A stretch of DNA of 64,000 bases from Magnetospirillum aberrantis SpK (lineage in GTDB: Bacteria > Pseudomonadota > Alphaproteobacteria > Rhodospirillales > Magnetospirillaceae): the NCBI RefSeq assembly GCF_011022235.1, contig NZ_JAAIYP010000037.1, positions 124,001 through 188,000 of the forward strand, in the 5' to 3' direction. The notes under the pieces are model-generated. The model saw only the letters and a list, made by a program, of their open reading frames with translations, ran no database searches and was not told the DNA's origin. The translations under genes were made by a program, and so were the position numbers. Positions within the stretch are counted from its first letter, which is position 1; each line of letters opens with the position of its first letter. Positions 45,805 to 53,201 of this stretch are shown piece after piece.

Positions 45805-46725
45805 TTATTTGCGTCCCAGGGCGAAACCGGTCAGGCCGGCGGTGACCGCCGCCAGTCCCAGCCAGCCCACAAGGCCGGGCAGGGGTTCACCCAGCAACAG
45901 CGTCTCGCCCAACAGGGCGAAACCGACCTCGCCGGCCTGGGTGGCGTCCACCGCGGCGATACGGTAGGGCTCGGCCGACAGGTTGCGGGCGTACAAAAAC
46001 AGCGCGGTGGCCAGACAGCCGGCGAACAGCGCCACCACCGCCGTTGACGCGATCTGGTCCGGGGTCGGCGGCGGCGGCATGGTGGCGATCAGCAACAGGG
46101 CAAAGAACGGCAGCGCCCCCAGGGTCGGCAGCAAGACGGCGGTGGCCGGGTCGGCCAACAGCGCCGCCTCGGGGCCACCCCGATGGCGGGCGCGGTTGAG
46201 CAGTTGGTTGCCGACGGGATAGGCGACAGCCGCGATCACCACCGGCACCACGCCGTGCAGCAATTGCTCAAGGCCGATGCCGTCGCCAAGGCGCTGGCCG
46301 TTGATCAGCACGATGCCGACGAACGCCACCAACAGGAAGACGATGCCGCGCAACGGGACCCGAAGACCGAAACCGCGCAACACCAGGGGGCTCAGCAAGA
46401 TGGTGATCTGCCATGTGGCGGCCACCACCCAGCCCGGCGCATGGTCGGCGGCGTAACAGCATCCGGCGTAGAACACGCCGAAGCCCACGCCACCGGTGCA
46501 CAGCCAAAAGCCCAGGCGGTGGACGAAAGCCCGCACCACCACCGCCAGATAGGCCGGGCCGCGCCGAACCATCAGCCAGCCGCCCAGCAACAATGCCATG
46601 TCTCCATAACGCAGCGCAGCCGACCATTGCCATGGGCCGCCGCCCAGGCTGATGGCCCGGTTCAGGATGAAGGTGACGGAAAACAACGCCGCCGCCACCA
46701 ACCCCAGGGCCAGAAGGCGGGACAT
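45805..46725 (-). CDS. EmrE-like multidrug resistance efflux transporter family protein
   Basis: A 306-residue polytopic membrane protein of the drug/metabolite transporter superfamily, in the subgroup annotated multidrug resistance efflux transporter. It has about ten helices in two halves: SVTFILNRAISLGGGPWQWSAALRYG in the first and ARNLSAEPYRIAAVDATQAGEVGFALLGE in the second. The substrate is unknown. I chose ATG 46725; an in-frame ATG at 46767 would add a hydrophilic tail and neither has a clear ribosome site. Divergent from the SqrR-like repressor gene across 235 bases, so it could be in that regulator's regulon. Confidence 0.82.
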   Translation of the reverse strand: MSRLLALGLVAAALFSVTFILNRAISLGGGPWQWSAALRYGDMALLLGGWLMVRRGPAYLAVVVRAFVHRLGFWLCTGGVGFGVFYAGCCYAADHAPGWVVAATWQITILLSPLVLRGFGLRVPLRGIVFLLVAFVGIVLINGQRLGDGIGLEQLLHGVVPVVIAAVAYPVGNQLLNRARHRGGPEAALLADPATAVLLPTLGALPFFALLLIATMPPPPTPDQIASTAVVALFAGCLATALFLYARNLSAEPYRIAAVDATQAGEVGFALLGETLLLGEPLPGLVGWLGLAAVTAGLTGFALGRK

Positions 46726-46880
46726 GGTCGGCTGTTCTAGGACGTTGGGGGGCGGGGTGTGGGGCATGGTCCGGCTCGGTGACGTCAGGCCGACACCATA
46801 GGCAGGTGAAGTGCTCAATGCGAGGGGATAAAACACGGATCGGATGTGCATCCACCCGTCGTGGTCGAAATATGCATAAC

Positions 46881-46922
46881 TTCAATGTTAAATATTGAAA
46901 GCTGGCTTCGGAATGGTATTGT
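46881..46922 (+). promoter_or_regulatory. Promoter and dyad operator of the SqrR-like gene
   Basis: An inverted repeat TTCAAT-N7-ATTGAA (46881-46899) overlaps a sigma-70-like -35 TTGAAA (46895-46900). A 16-base spacer and -10 TATTGT (46917-46922) follow. A palindrome TATGCATA lies just upstream (46871-46878). A repressor bound to the dyad would block the -35, so autorepression by the adjacent ArsR-family protein is likely. Confidence 0.5.
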
Positions 46923-46960
46923 GGTCTTTGGTATGGCCTTTAGAGGATAAGAGCGTCGCG

Positions 46961-47272
46961 ATGGAACTGGAAAAGCTTCAGGACAGTGCTCGTCGCGCCA
47001 GTACGTTGCTCAAGGCCATGAGCAATGAGCACCGTTTGATGATCCTGTGCCAGTTGCTGCATGGTGAGAAATCCGTGGGCGAGATGGAACGCATCATTGG
47101 TCTGTCGCAATCGGCGCTCAGCCAGCATCTGGCGCGTCTGCGCCGTGACGGCCTGGTTCAGACCCGCCGTCAGGCCCAGACCATCTTCTATTCCCTGGCC
47201 GGGACCGAGGCGGCGGCGGTGATCGAGACCCTGTACGGTCTTTATTGTGCCCCCACCGCCGCTTGCGGTTAA
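46961..47272 (+). CDS. SqrR/BigR-like persulfide-sensing ArsR-family repressor
   Basis: A 103-residue winged-helix repressor starting at ATG 46961. LLKAMSNEHRLMILCQLLHGEKS and IGLSQSALSQHLARLRRDGLV and RRQAQTIFYSLAG follow the BigR/SqrR/YgaV subgroup closely. The two sensor cysteines are present at residues 30 and 96, separated by 66 residues as in SqrR (C41/C107). They form a tetrasulfide in the presence of reactive sulfur species and release DNA. A third Cys (102) is near the end. It probably controls itself and perhaps the divergent permease. Its stop overlaps the convergent MBL gene by four bases. Confidence 0.88.
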   Translation: MELEKLQDSARRASTLLKAMSNEHRLMILCQLLHGEKSVGEMERIIGLSQSALSQHLARLRRDGLVQTRRQAQTIFYSLAGTEAAAVIETLYGLYCAPTAACG

Positions 47273-48282
47273 GCTTTTCCGAACAGCCACACCCCGTCTT
47301 CGCGGCTTTCGCGGCGCCATTCGCCCCGCGCTACCAGGTGATTGGCATGCGACAGTGTCTCGCCCACGGCAAAGCCCATCTGTTGCGCGTCCAACTCGCG
47401 TCGGAACAGCACCCGTGACAGTTCCGTCGCGGTCGCCGCATTCTCGACCGTCCGCAGGCGGTCAAGGCGCTGGGCATGGTGGTCCAGCAATTCGTCGGCG
47501 CGGGTGTGCAGCCCCTTGAACGGCAGACCATGCGACGGCAGGACCAGGGTGTCGGCCGGCAGCACCTTCAGGTTTTCCAGGGATGCCAGGAAGTCGCCCA
47601 AGGGATCGTCGTCGGGCTGTTGCGGCCAGACGCCGACGATGGGGCTGATGCGCGGCAAGATCTGGTCGCCCGAGATCAGCACTCCCAATTCCTCGCACCA
47701 CAGGCTGGCGTGTTCGGGGGCGTGGCCGCGCCCGACCACCACCCGCCAGGTCCGTCCGCCGATGGCAAGACGGCTGCCGTGCTTGATGGTGGAAATCGAG
47801 GTCGGCAGCGGCGACACGCGCCCGCGATAGGAACCGACGCGGGTTCGCACGCCTTCCAGCAATTCGGGGTCGAAACCGGCACGGCGGTAATGCTCGACCT
47901 GATTGGCGGCATAGTCGTCGCCGGTTTCCAGGCTCAGCATGCGGCCGAAGGTCCACTCCCCCAAGGTAGCGGTCAAGTCCACGCCTTGGTTCCGGCACAG
48001 CCAGCCGGCCAGTCCCATGTGGTCGGGATGGAAATGGGTGCAGATCAGTCGGGACAGCCGGCGTTCGGCCAGCACGGCGGTCCAGGCGGCCCGTGTGCCA
48101 TCGTCGTCGACGCCGGTGTCCACCGCCACCCAGGCGTCGCCATCGGCCAAAAGCCAAAGGTTGATGTGGTCGAGCGCGAATGGCAGTGCCATGCGCAGCC
48201 AGTGGACGCCGGGGGCGACCTCGATCACGGCGGCGGAATCGGGCGGGATGGGGAAGGGATGGTCCAAGGCGGCGCGCGTCAC
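47269..48282 (-). CDS. Metallo-beta-lactamase-fold hydrolase
   Basis: A 337-residue MBL-fold protein starting with GTG 48282 (AGGA eight bases upstream). The zinc motif is THFHPDHMG. Further ligands are the His in GRGHAPEHASL, the Asp in VLISGDQILP and the His in LPSHGLPF. The C-terminal third (AQRLDRLRTVENAATATELSRVL onward) matches the winged-helix-like end seen in the glyoxalase II/LACTB2-type subgroup. The substrate may be a thioester or other ester. Its neighbour is a sulfur-sensing repressor, but persulfide dioxygenases lack this C-terminal part, so that link is speculative. Confidence 0.87.
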   Translation of the reverse strand: MTRAALDHPFPIPPDSAAVIEVAPGVHWLRMALPFALDHINLWLLADGDAWVAVDTGVDDDGTRAAWTAVLAERRLSRLICTHFHPDHMGLAGWLCRNQGVDLTATLGEWTFGRMLSLETGDDYAANQVEHYRRAGFDPELLEGVRTRVGSYRGRVSPLPTSISTIKHGSRLAIGGRTWRVVVGRGHAPEHASLWCEELGVLISGDQILPRISPIVGVWPQQPDDDPLGDFLASLENLKVLPADTLVLPSHGLPFKGLHTRADELLDHHAQRLDRLRTVENAATATELSRVLFRRELDAQQMGFAVGETLSHANHLVARGEWRRESREDGVWLFGKA

Positions 48283-48394
48283 AAGCTGTGTCCTGATGTT
48301 ATGGCATGCCAGTTAACCATACTGAGGCGAAGACAGGGATAGCGCGCCGGGGTAATAGTTTTCAAGGGATCACAGCACACGCATGAGGTGCATG

Positions 48395-49297
48395 ATGGCA
48401 GAGCGGACCAGCCTGCGCATCGGCGTCGACCTTGGCGGCAGCAAGACCGAGGTCATCGCGCTCGACCGCGAAAGCGGAAAGGAACTGGCGCGGCGGCGCG
48501 TTCCCACCGAGCGCGGTTCCTATGACGGTACCTTGCGTGTCGTCCGCGAACTGATCGAAGGGGTCGAGGGGGAACTGGGCCGTGCCGGCACGGTCGGTGT
48601 CGGTATCCCCGGCACCATCAGCCCGCGAACCGGGTTGGTCAAGAACGCCAATTCCACCTGGTTGATCGGCAAGCCGTTCGACCGCGATCTTTCGGCGGTT
48701 CTGGACCGTCCGGTGCGTCTGGCCAACGACGCCGACTGCTTCACCCTGTCGGAAGCCACCGATGGCGCCGGCGCCGGGGCGGAAAGCGTGTTCGGGGTCA
48801 TCCTGGGGACCGGGGTCGGCGGTGGTCTGGCGGTACATGGCCGTTTGGTGCGCGGCCCCAACGCGGTGGCCGGCGAATGGGGCCACAATCCGTTGCCATG
48901 GCCGGGTCGGGATGAATTGCCGGGACATTACTGCTATTGCGGCAAGACCGGCTGTATCGAAACCTTTCTGGCCGGGCCGGCGCTGGAACGCGATTTTGGC
49001 GGCGGCATTCCGGCAGCCGAGGTGGTGCGTCTGGCGACCGAGGGCGACGACAAGGCCGAAGGCGTGCTGTCGCGGTACGAGGACCGGTTGGCCCGCGCCC
49101 TGGCCTCGGTCATCAACGTCTTCGACCCCTTCGTCATCGTGCTGGGCGGCGGCTTGGGCAACGTGTCGCGGCTTTACCGCAACGTGCCGAAATTGTGGGG
49201 TGAATACGTGTTCTCGGACGCGGTGGACACCAAGCTGGTGGCCCCGAAATTCGGCGATTCGTCGGGTGTGCGCGGCGCCGCCTGGCTGTGGGAGTAA
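48395..49297 (+). CDS. ROK-family sugar kinase (fructokinase-like)
   Basis: A 300-residue ROK kinase. The ATP phosphate loop is IGVDLGGSKTEVIALD and the catalytic Asp lies in LANDADCFTLSEA. The ROK zinc motif is YCYCGKTGCIETF with the His in EWGHNPLPWPG. The ligand segment GTGVGGGLAVHGRLV follows. The subgroup contains fructokinases and N-acetylglucosamine kinases; the exact sugar is unresolved. I chose ATG 48395, six bases after GAGG; ATG 48392 is too close. Ends at a shared terminator with the HDAC-like gene. Confidence 0.92.
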   Translation: MAERTSLRIGVDLGGSKTEVIALDRESGKELARRRVPTERGSYDGTLRVVRELIEGVEGELGRAGTVGVGIPGTISPRTGLVKNANSTWLIGKPFDRDLSAVLDRPVRLANDADCFTLSEATDGAGAGAESVFGVILGTGVGGGLAVHGRLVRGPNAVAGEWGHNPLPWPGRDELPGHYCYCGKTGCIETFLAGPALERDFGGGIPAAEVVRLATEGDDKAEGVLSRYEDRLARALASVINVFDPFVIVLGGGLGNVSRLYRNVPKLWGEYVFSDAVDTKLVAPKFGDSSGVRGAAWLWE

Positions 49298-49300
49298 AAG

Positions 49301-49331
49301 GAAAGGCCCCTTCCATCGGAAGGGGCCTTTC
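49301..49331. terminator. Bidirectional terminator between ROK kinase and HDAC-like gene
   Basis: A perfect 14-bp stem GAAAGGCCCCTTCC / GGAAGGGGCCTTTC with loop ATC sits in the 39-base convergent gap, with short A and T tracts on the outer sides. Confidence 0.85.
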
Positions 49332-49336
49332 TCGTG

Positions 49337-50269
49337 TCACAACCCCATCAGGGCGCGAACGTGTTCCTTGACCGAAGCCACCAGGGCCGGCGGTTCGTAC
49401 CCGCCCTCCAGCACCGAGACCACGCGGTTGCCGGCGCTTTCGGAAGCCACTTCCAGCAGCTTTTCCGTGGCCCAGCGGAAATCCGTGGTCTTGAGGCGCA
49501 GATGGGCCAGCGGGTCCTGGGCGTGGGCGTCGAACCCGGCCGAGATGATGATGAAGTCGGGGGCGAATTCCCGCAGCTTGTAGACCAGAAGGTCGTCGAA
49601 GGCCTGACGGAAATCGTCCGACCCGGTGCCGGCCGGCAGCGGCACGTTGACCATGCGGCCCTTGCCGCCGGTTTCATGTGCCAGCCCGGTGTTGGGATAG
49701 GCGTGTTCCTGATGGGTGGAGCCATAGAACACGTTCGGTTCGTCCCACAGGATGTGCTGGGTGCCGTTGCCGTGGTGGACGTCGAAGTCGATCACCGCCA
49801 CCCGCTTGAAGCCATGGGCATCGCGGGCGTGCAACGCGCCGATGGCGGCGTTGTTGAGGAAGCAAAAGCCCATGGATGCGTCGCGTTCGGCATGGTGTCC
49901 CGGCGGGCGCACGGCGCAAAAGGCGTTGCGCGCCTGTTTGGCGGCCACCGCGTCCACCGCCGCCACCACCGCGCCGGCCGAGCGCAGCGCAGCCTCGACG
50001 GTCTTGGGCGACATCACCGTATCGGGATCGACGTAATGATGTTCCCCCGTCGCCACTTCCGTCGCCAGGAACTGCTCGATATGGTGCGGGCAATGGGCGC
50101 GCAGAATCTGTTCGTGGGTAGCCTGCGGCGCCTCCTCGCGCAGCAGGGTCATGAATTCTTCGGCTTCGAGGGCGTTCAGCACCGCCTTGAGACGATCGGC
50201 GCATTCCGGGTGATAGTCGCCTGTATCGTGTTCCAGGCAGACGGGGTGCGTGAAAAGGAGTGTGGCCAT
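49337..50269 (-). CDS. Histone-deacetylase-family amidohydrolase
   Basis: A 310-residue class II-type HDAC/AcuC/acetylpolyamine amidohydrolase. Zinc-site motifs are intact: RPPGHHAE (the His pair), DFDVHHGNGTQ (Asp and His ligands), SAGFDAHAQDPL (Asp ligand) and EGGYEPPAL (the Tyr region). It would deacylate protein lysines or small amines. I chose ATG 50269. In many alphaproteobacteria an HDAC gene lies directly before xseB-ispA-dxs; here it is beside tlyA instead, facing away. Confidence 0.93.
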   Translation of the reverse strand: MATLLFTHPVCLEHDTGDYHPECADRLKAVLNALEAEEFMTLLREEAPQATHEQILRAHCPHHIEQFLATEVATGEHHYVDPDTVMSPKTVEAALRSAGAVVAAVDAVAAKQARNAFCAVRPPGHHAERDASMGFCFLNNAAIGALHARDAHGFKRVAVIDFDVHHGNGTQHILWDEPNVFYGSTHQEHAYPNTGLAHETGGKGRMVNVPLPAGTGSDDFRQAFDDLLVYKLREFAPDFIIISAGFDAHAQDPLAHLRLKTTDFRWATEKLLEVASESAGNRVVSVLEGGYEPPALVASVKEHVRALMGL

Positions 50270-50367
50270 CTTGTTTCTTCGGACGTCCCTTAAAGGGTTA
50301 GTTTCGGTTATGCTGACGGATCGTAAAGGCAATTTCCATAGCCGTTTTTCGCATAGGGCCATGTCGA

Positions 50368-51111
50368 ATGGGTGAACGCAAGCGAGTGGATCAGCTTCTG
50401 GTGGATCGCGGACTGGTTGAAAGCCGGTCGCGGGCCCAGGCCCTGGTCATGGCCGGGTTGGTGCTTTCGGACGGCAAGCGCGTCGACAAGCCGGGCCAGC
50501 AGATGACGGTCGACGCCCCCCTGGAACTCAAGGGACAGGACCATCCGTGGGTGTCGCGCGGCGGTCTCAAGCTGGTCGAGGCGCTGGACCGTTTCGCCAT
50601 CGATCCCACGGGCTTTGTCGCCATCGACGTCGGCGCCAGCACAGGCGGTTTCACCGACGTCCTGCTGACCCGTGGCGCGGCCAAGGTGTTCGCGGTGGAT
50701 GTCGGCCATGGGCAATTGGCGTGGAAGCTGCGCACCGACGCGCGCGTGGTGGTCATGGAACGCACCAACGCCCGCCATCTGACCGCCGAACAAATTCCCG
50801 AAGCGGTGGACATGGTGGTGTGCGACGCCAGCTTCATCGGCCTTGAGACGGTGCTGCCGGCGGCCATGGGGTTCGTGCGGCCCGGCGGTTGGCTGGCGGC
50901 ATTGATCAAGCCGCAATTCGAGGTGGGAAAGGGCCGCGTCGGCAAAGGCGGCGTGGTGCGCGAACCGGAATTGCATGCCGAAGTCTGCGAGCGTATTTCC
51001 GCCTGGTTGGCGGCGCAGTCCGGCTGGTCGGTGGCGGGATTGTGCGAAAGCCCGATCACCGGCCCCGAGGGCAACAAGGAATTCCTGATCGTCGGGCGTT
51101 TCGCTCCCTGA
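50368..51111 (+). CDS. tlyA: TlyA-family rRNA 2'-O-methyltransferase
   Basis: A 247-residue protein with an N-terminal S4 RNA-binding domain (residues 5-65: RVDQLLVDRGLVESRSRAQA) and a FtsJ/RrmJ-type methyltransferase. SAM motif is FVAIDVGASTGGFTDVLL and the catalytic region holds VVCDASFIGLE and ALIKPQFE. The family methylates 16S and 23S rRNA riboses. Often found after dxs in alphaproteobacteria; here 4.7 kb separate them. Its stop shares bases with the next start (TGATG). Confidence 0.93.
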   Translation: MGERKRVDQLLVDRGLVESRSRAQALVMAGLVLSDGKRVDKPGQQMTVDAPLELKGQDHPWVSRGGLKLVEALDRFAIDPTGFVAIDVGASTGGFTDVLLTRGAAKVFAVDVGHGQLAWKLRTDARVVVMERTNARHLTAEQIPEAVDMVVCDASFIGLETVLPAAMGFVRPGGWLAALIKPQFEVGKGRVGKGGVVREPELHAEVCERISAWLAAQSGWSVAGLCESPITGPEGNKEFLIVGRFAP

Positions 51112-51710
51112 TGTGCTCGCGCTTCGAACTTCGGGGCGAACGGGATGCCGTGGCCGCGCGCTTTGGCCTGAGGGAAACGCCGCCATGGCCCAATGCCGCC
51201 GAAATCCGCCCCACCGACATGGTGCTGGCGGTGCGTGGCGGCCGGGGCAAGCTGTTCCGCTGGGGCTTGGCGGTCGACTGGGACAAGCGCCCGCTGATCA
51301 ACGCCCGTGCCGAGACGCTGGACCAGCGACCGGCTTTTCGGCAGATGGCGTCGTCGTCACGGGTGCTGGTGCCCGCCACCGCCTGGTGGGAATGGAGAGC
51401 CGAGCCGGATGGTGGCCGGACCAGGATGCGTCTGGCCCGTCGCGACGGGCGATTGTTCGCCCTGGCCGGGTTGTTCGGGGGTGACCGGCTGGTGATCGTC
51501 ACCTGCGCGGCAAGTCCGGCACTGGCTTCTGTGCATGATCGCATGCCGGTGGTGTTGAGCCCCGAGGCGGAAGATATGTGGGCCGACGCCAGCCTGCCGT
51601 TTACGGTGGCGGCATCGGCCCTGGCCCCCTATGACGGCGAGCTTGCGGCCGTGCCCGAACCGGCACCGGTTCCGCCCACTCCCCGACCGGCACAGGGGGA
51701 ACTGTTCTGA
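51111..51710 (+). CDS. SRAP-family protein (YedK/HMCES), DNA-protein crosslink at abasic sites
   Basis: A 199-residue SRAP protein. Catalytic Cys2 is in MCSRFELRG, the Asn of INARAET and the Glu and His (NARAET, VHDRMPVVL) are in place, and PATAWWEWR is the family's central motif. Cys2 forms a thiazolidine with an abasic site to protect single-stranded DNA. The start ATG overlaps the tlyA stop. A Pro-rich C-terminal tail extends beyond the domain. Confidence 0.94.
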   Translation: MCSRFELRGERDAVAARFGLRETPPWPNAAEIRPTDMVLAVRGGRGKLFRWGLAVDWDKRPLINARAETLDQRPAFRQMASSSRVLVPATAWWEWRAEPDGGRTRMRLARRDGRLFALAGLFGGDRLVIVTCAASPALASVHDRMPVVLSPEAEDMWADASLPFTVAASALAPYDGELAAVPEPAPVPPTPRPAQGELF

Positions 51711-51968
51711 TCAGAGTTCGGGGTGCTGGGTGCGGAATTCGCTGAGCGCCCGGCCCCAACATTCGGCACAGGCCAGATGATGGTCGGCGGCCAGCTTGGC
51801 TTCCTTGGCCAGGGCGGTTTCCACCTCGTGGGTGCCGTCCGCGGTGTCGAGTGCGGTTTCCGCCCATTCGGCGGCGACGATGACCGGCACGTGCTTGTGG
51901 CAGGCGACGGCTTCCAACTGGTCGGGCGTAAGCCCGCTGAACGCGATGCAGTCAACCAGGGACAACAT
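51711..51968 (-). CDS. Small conserved-looking hypothetical protein, 85 aa
   Basis: A helical protein of unknown function. I chose ATG 51968 with GGGAGGG five bases upstream. It reads MLSLVDCIAFSGLTPDQLEA, then VACHKHVPVIVAAEWAE, and ends in HHLACAECWGRALSEF. Four Cys and several His could bind metal, but no known zinc motif is complete. Its stop codon abuts that of the SRAP gene. Upstream (51969-52248) is AT-rich around 52040-52140, suggesting a promoter, and holds no other gene. Confidence 0.65.
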   Translation of the reverse strand: MLSLVDCIAFSGLTPDQLEAVACHKHVPVIVAAEWAETALDTADGTHEVETALAKEAKLAADHHLACAECWGRALSEFRTQHPEL

Positions 51969-52198
51969 GGCCACCCTCCCTAATATCTGGGAATTCGGCA
52001 AGTTCCGATATGTTCTCGGACGCGTCGTCGTAAGAAGAACCATAGCATGGGTGGTTGTGCTTTTTACACCACCAATTGCATGTCGCGTTGTTTATTACAC
52101 TTTAAATATGGCAGTGCACAATATTACGGGTGCAGTGCAGCGATGCCATATGGGGCCTTGCTTTGACCGTCCGTGAGGATGTCGCGGGGGGGAAACGA

Positions 52199-52235
52199 CA
52201 CGGGCGGCCGCATGGCTGACATGCGGCCGCCCGTG
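52199..52235 (-). terminator. Hairpin terminator of the Usp gene
   Basis: A perfect 16-bp stem CACGGGCGGCCGCATG / CATGCGGCCGCCCGTG with loop GCTGA follows the minus-strand Usp stop by about 14 bases. On that strand TCGTTTCC follows, a weak T-tract. Confidence 0.7.
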
Positions 52236-52248
52236 AATTCGCTTGGGA

Positions 52249-53124
52249 TCAGTGGCACAGGAACAATGGAATCGGTGCGTGTCCCAGAACGTGGCGGGTG
52301 ACGCCGCCCAGGATCAACTGGCGCAGACGGGAATGGGTATAGGCCCCCATGACCAGCAGGTCGGCCCCCAGTCCGGCGCATTGTTCAAGCAAAACCACGC
52401 CGGCGTTGGCGCCCGCCGGGACGACCTGGGTGGCGGCGGCGATGCCGTGCCAGGACAGGTAGGAAGCCAGTTCGGATGCCGGCGGCGGTGCCAGCGGCGC
52501 GGATTGCGAGCCGCTTTCGGTGGCGGTCAGGATGGTGACCGCTTCGGCCCGGCGCAACAGCGGCAGGGCCGCGGCCACGGCACGGCCGGCTTCGGCGCTG
52601 CCGTTCCAGGCGATGGCGACGCGGCGTCCCAAGGCGGCCGGCGGTGTCGGCGGGGTCAGCAGCAGCGGCTTGCCGCTTTCCATCAAGGCGGCATTGAGGT
52701 TGAGCAACGCCGCCGGGTCGAGCCCGTCGGCCGGTCGGCCCATGATCACTAGGTCGGCCAGACGGCCGCGCCAGGCGATGGCCTCTTCCTCGCGGCCGGT
52801 GATGTCCAGCCATGCCGCCGAAGGCCCCTCGACCGGAGTGTCGGCACGGGGAATGGCGTGGCGGGTGCAGGCGGCGTCGAACGCCGCGCGGACCTTGTCG
52901 GCGCGTTCGGCGGCCTGACGTTCGGCCATGGTCATCATTTCCTCGACCATGCCGCCCGACATGCCCTCGCCGACCAATGGAACGGCGGTGGTGGGGTCGG
53001 AGCGGACATGCAGGCCCAGTACATGGGTGCCGAAGGTGGCCGCCAGCCCGAACGCGGCGTCCAGCGACGCGTCGGCGCCCTCGCTCTCGCTCAGCGGAAC
53101 CAAGGCGGTCTTGAATTCGGTCAT
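52249..53124 (-). CDS. Tandem universal stress protein
   Basis: A 291-residue protein with two Usp domains (about 1-140 and 145-291). The second has the nucleotide-binding pattern ending in MGAYTHSRLRQLILGGVTRHVL and LFLCH. The first reads VIMGRPADGLDPAALLNLNAAL and has lost most of the glycine-rich motif, so only one domain may bind ATP. The ATG at 53124 has GGGAGGAA upstream. Downstream of the APH/P-loop kinase gene by 77 bases; both are typical of stress loci. Confidence 0.92.
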   Translation of the reverse strand: MTEFKTALVPLSESEGADASLDAAFGLAATFGTHVLGLHVRSDPTTAVPLVGEGMSGGMVEEMMTMAERQAAERADKVRAAFDAACTRHAIPRADTPVEGPSAAWLDITGREEEAIAWRGRLADLVIMGRPADGLDPAALLNLNAALMESGKPLLLTPPTPPAALGRRVAIAWNGSAEAGRAVAAALPLLRRAEAVTILTATESGSQSAPLAPPPASELASYLSWHGIAAATQVVPAGANAGVVLLEQCAGLGADLLVMGAYTHSRLRQLILGGVTRHVLGHAPIPLFLCH

Positions 53125-53201
53125 GACGTTCCTCCCGTGATCAGGGGTTCAATTATGCGCCGCATGGTGGCGCTTGTTAATGCCGGAGCCCCGCCGCGTG
53201 G

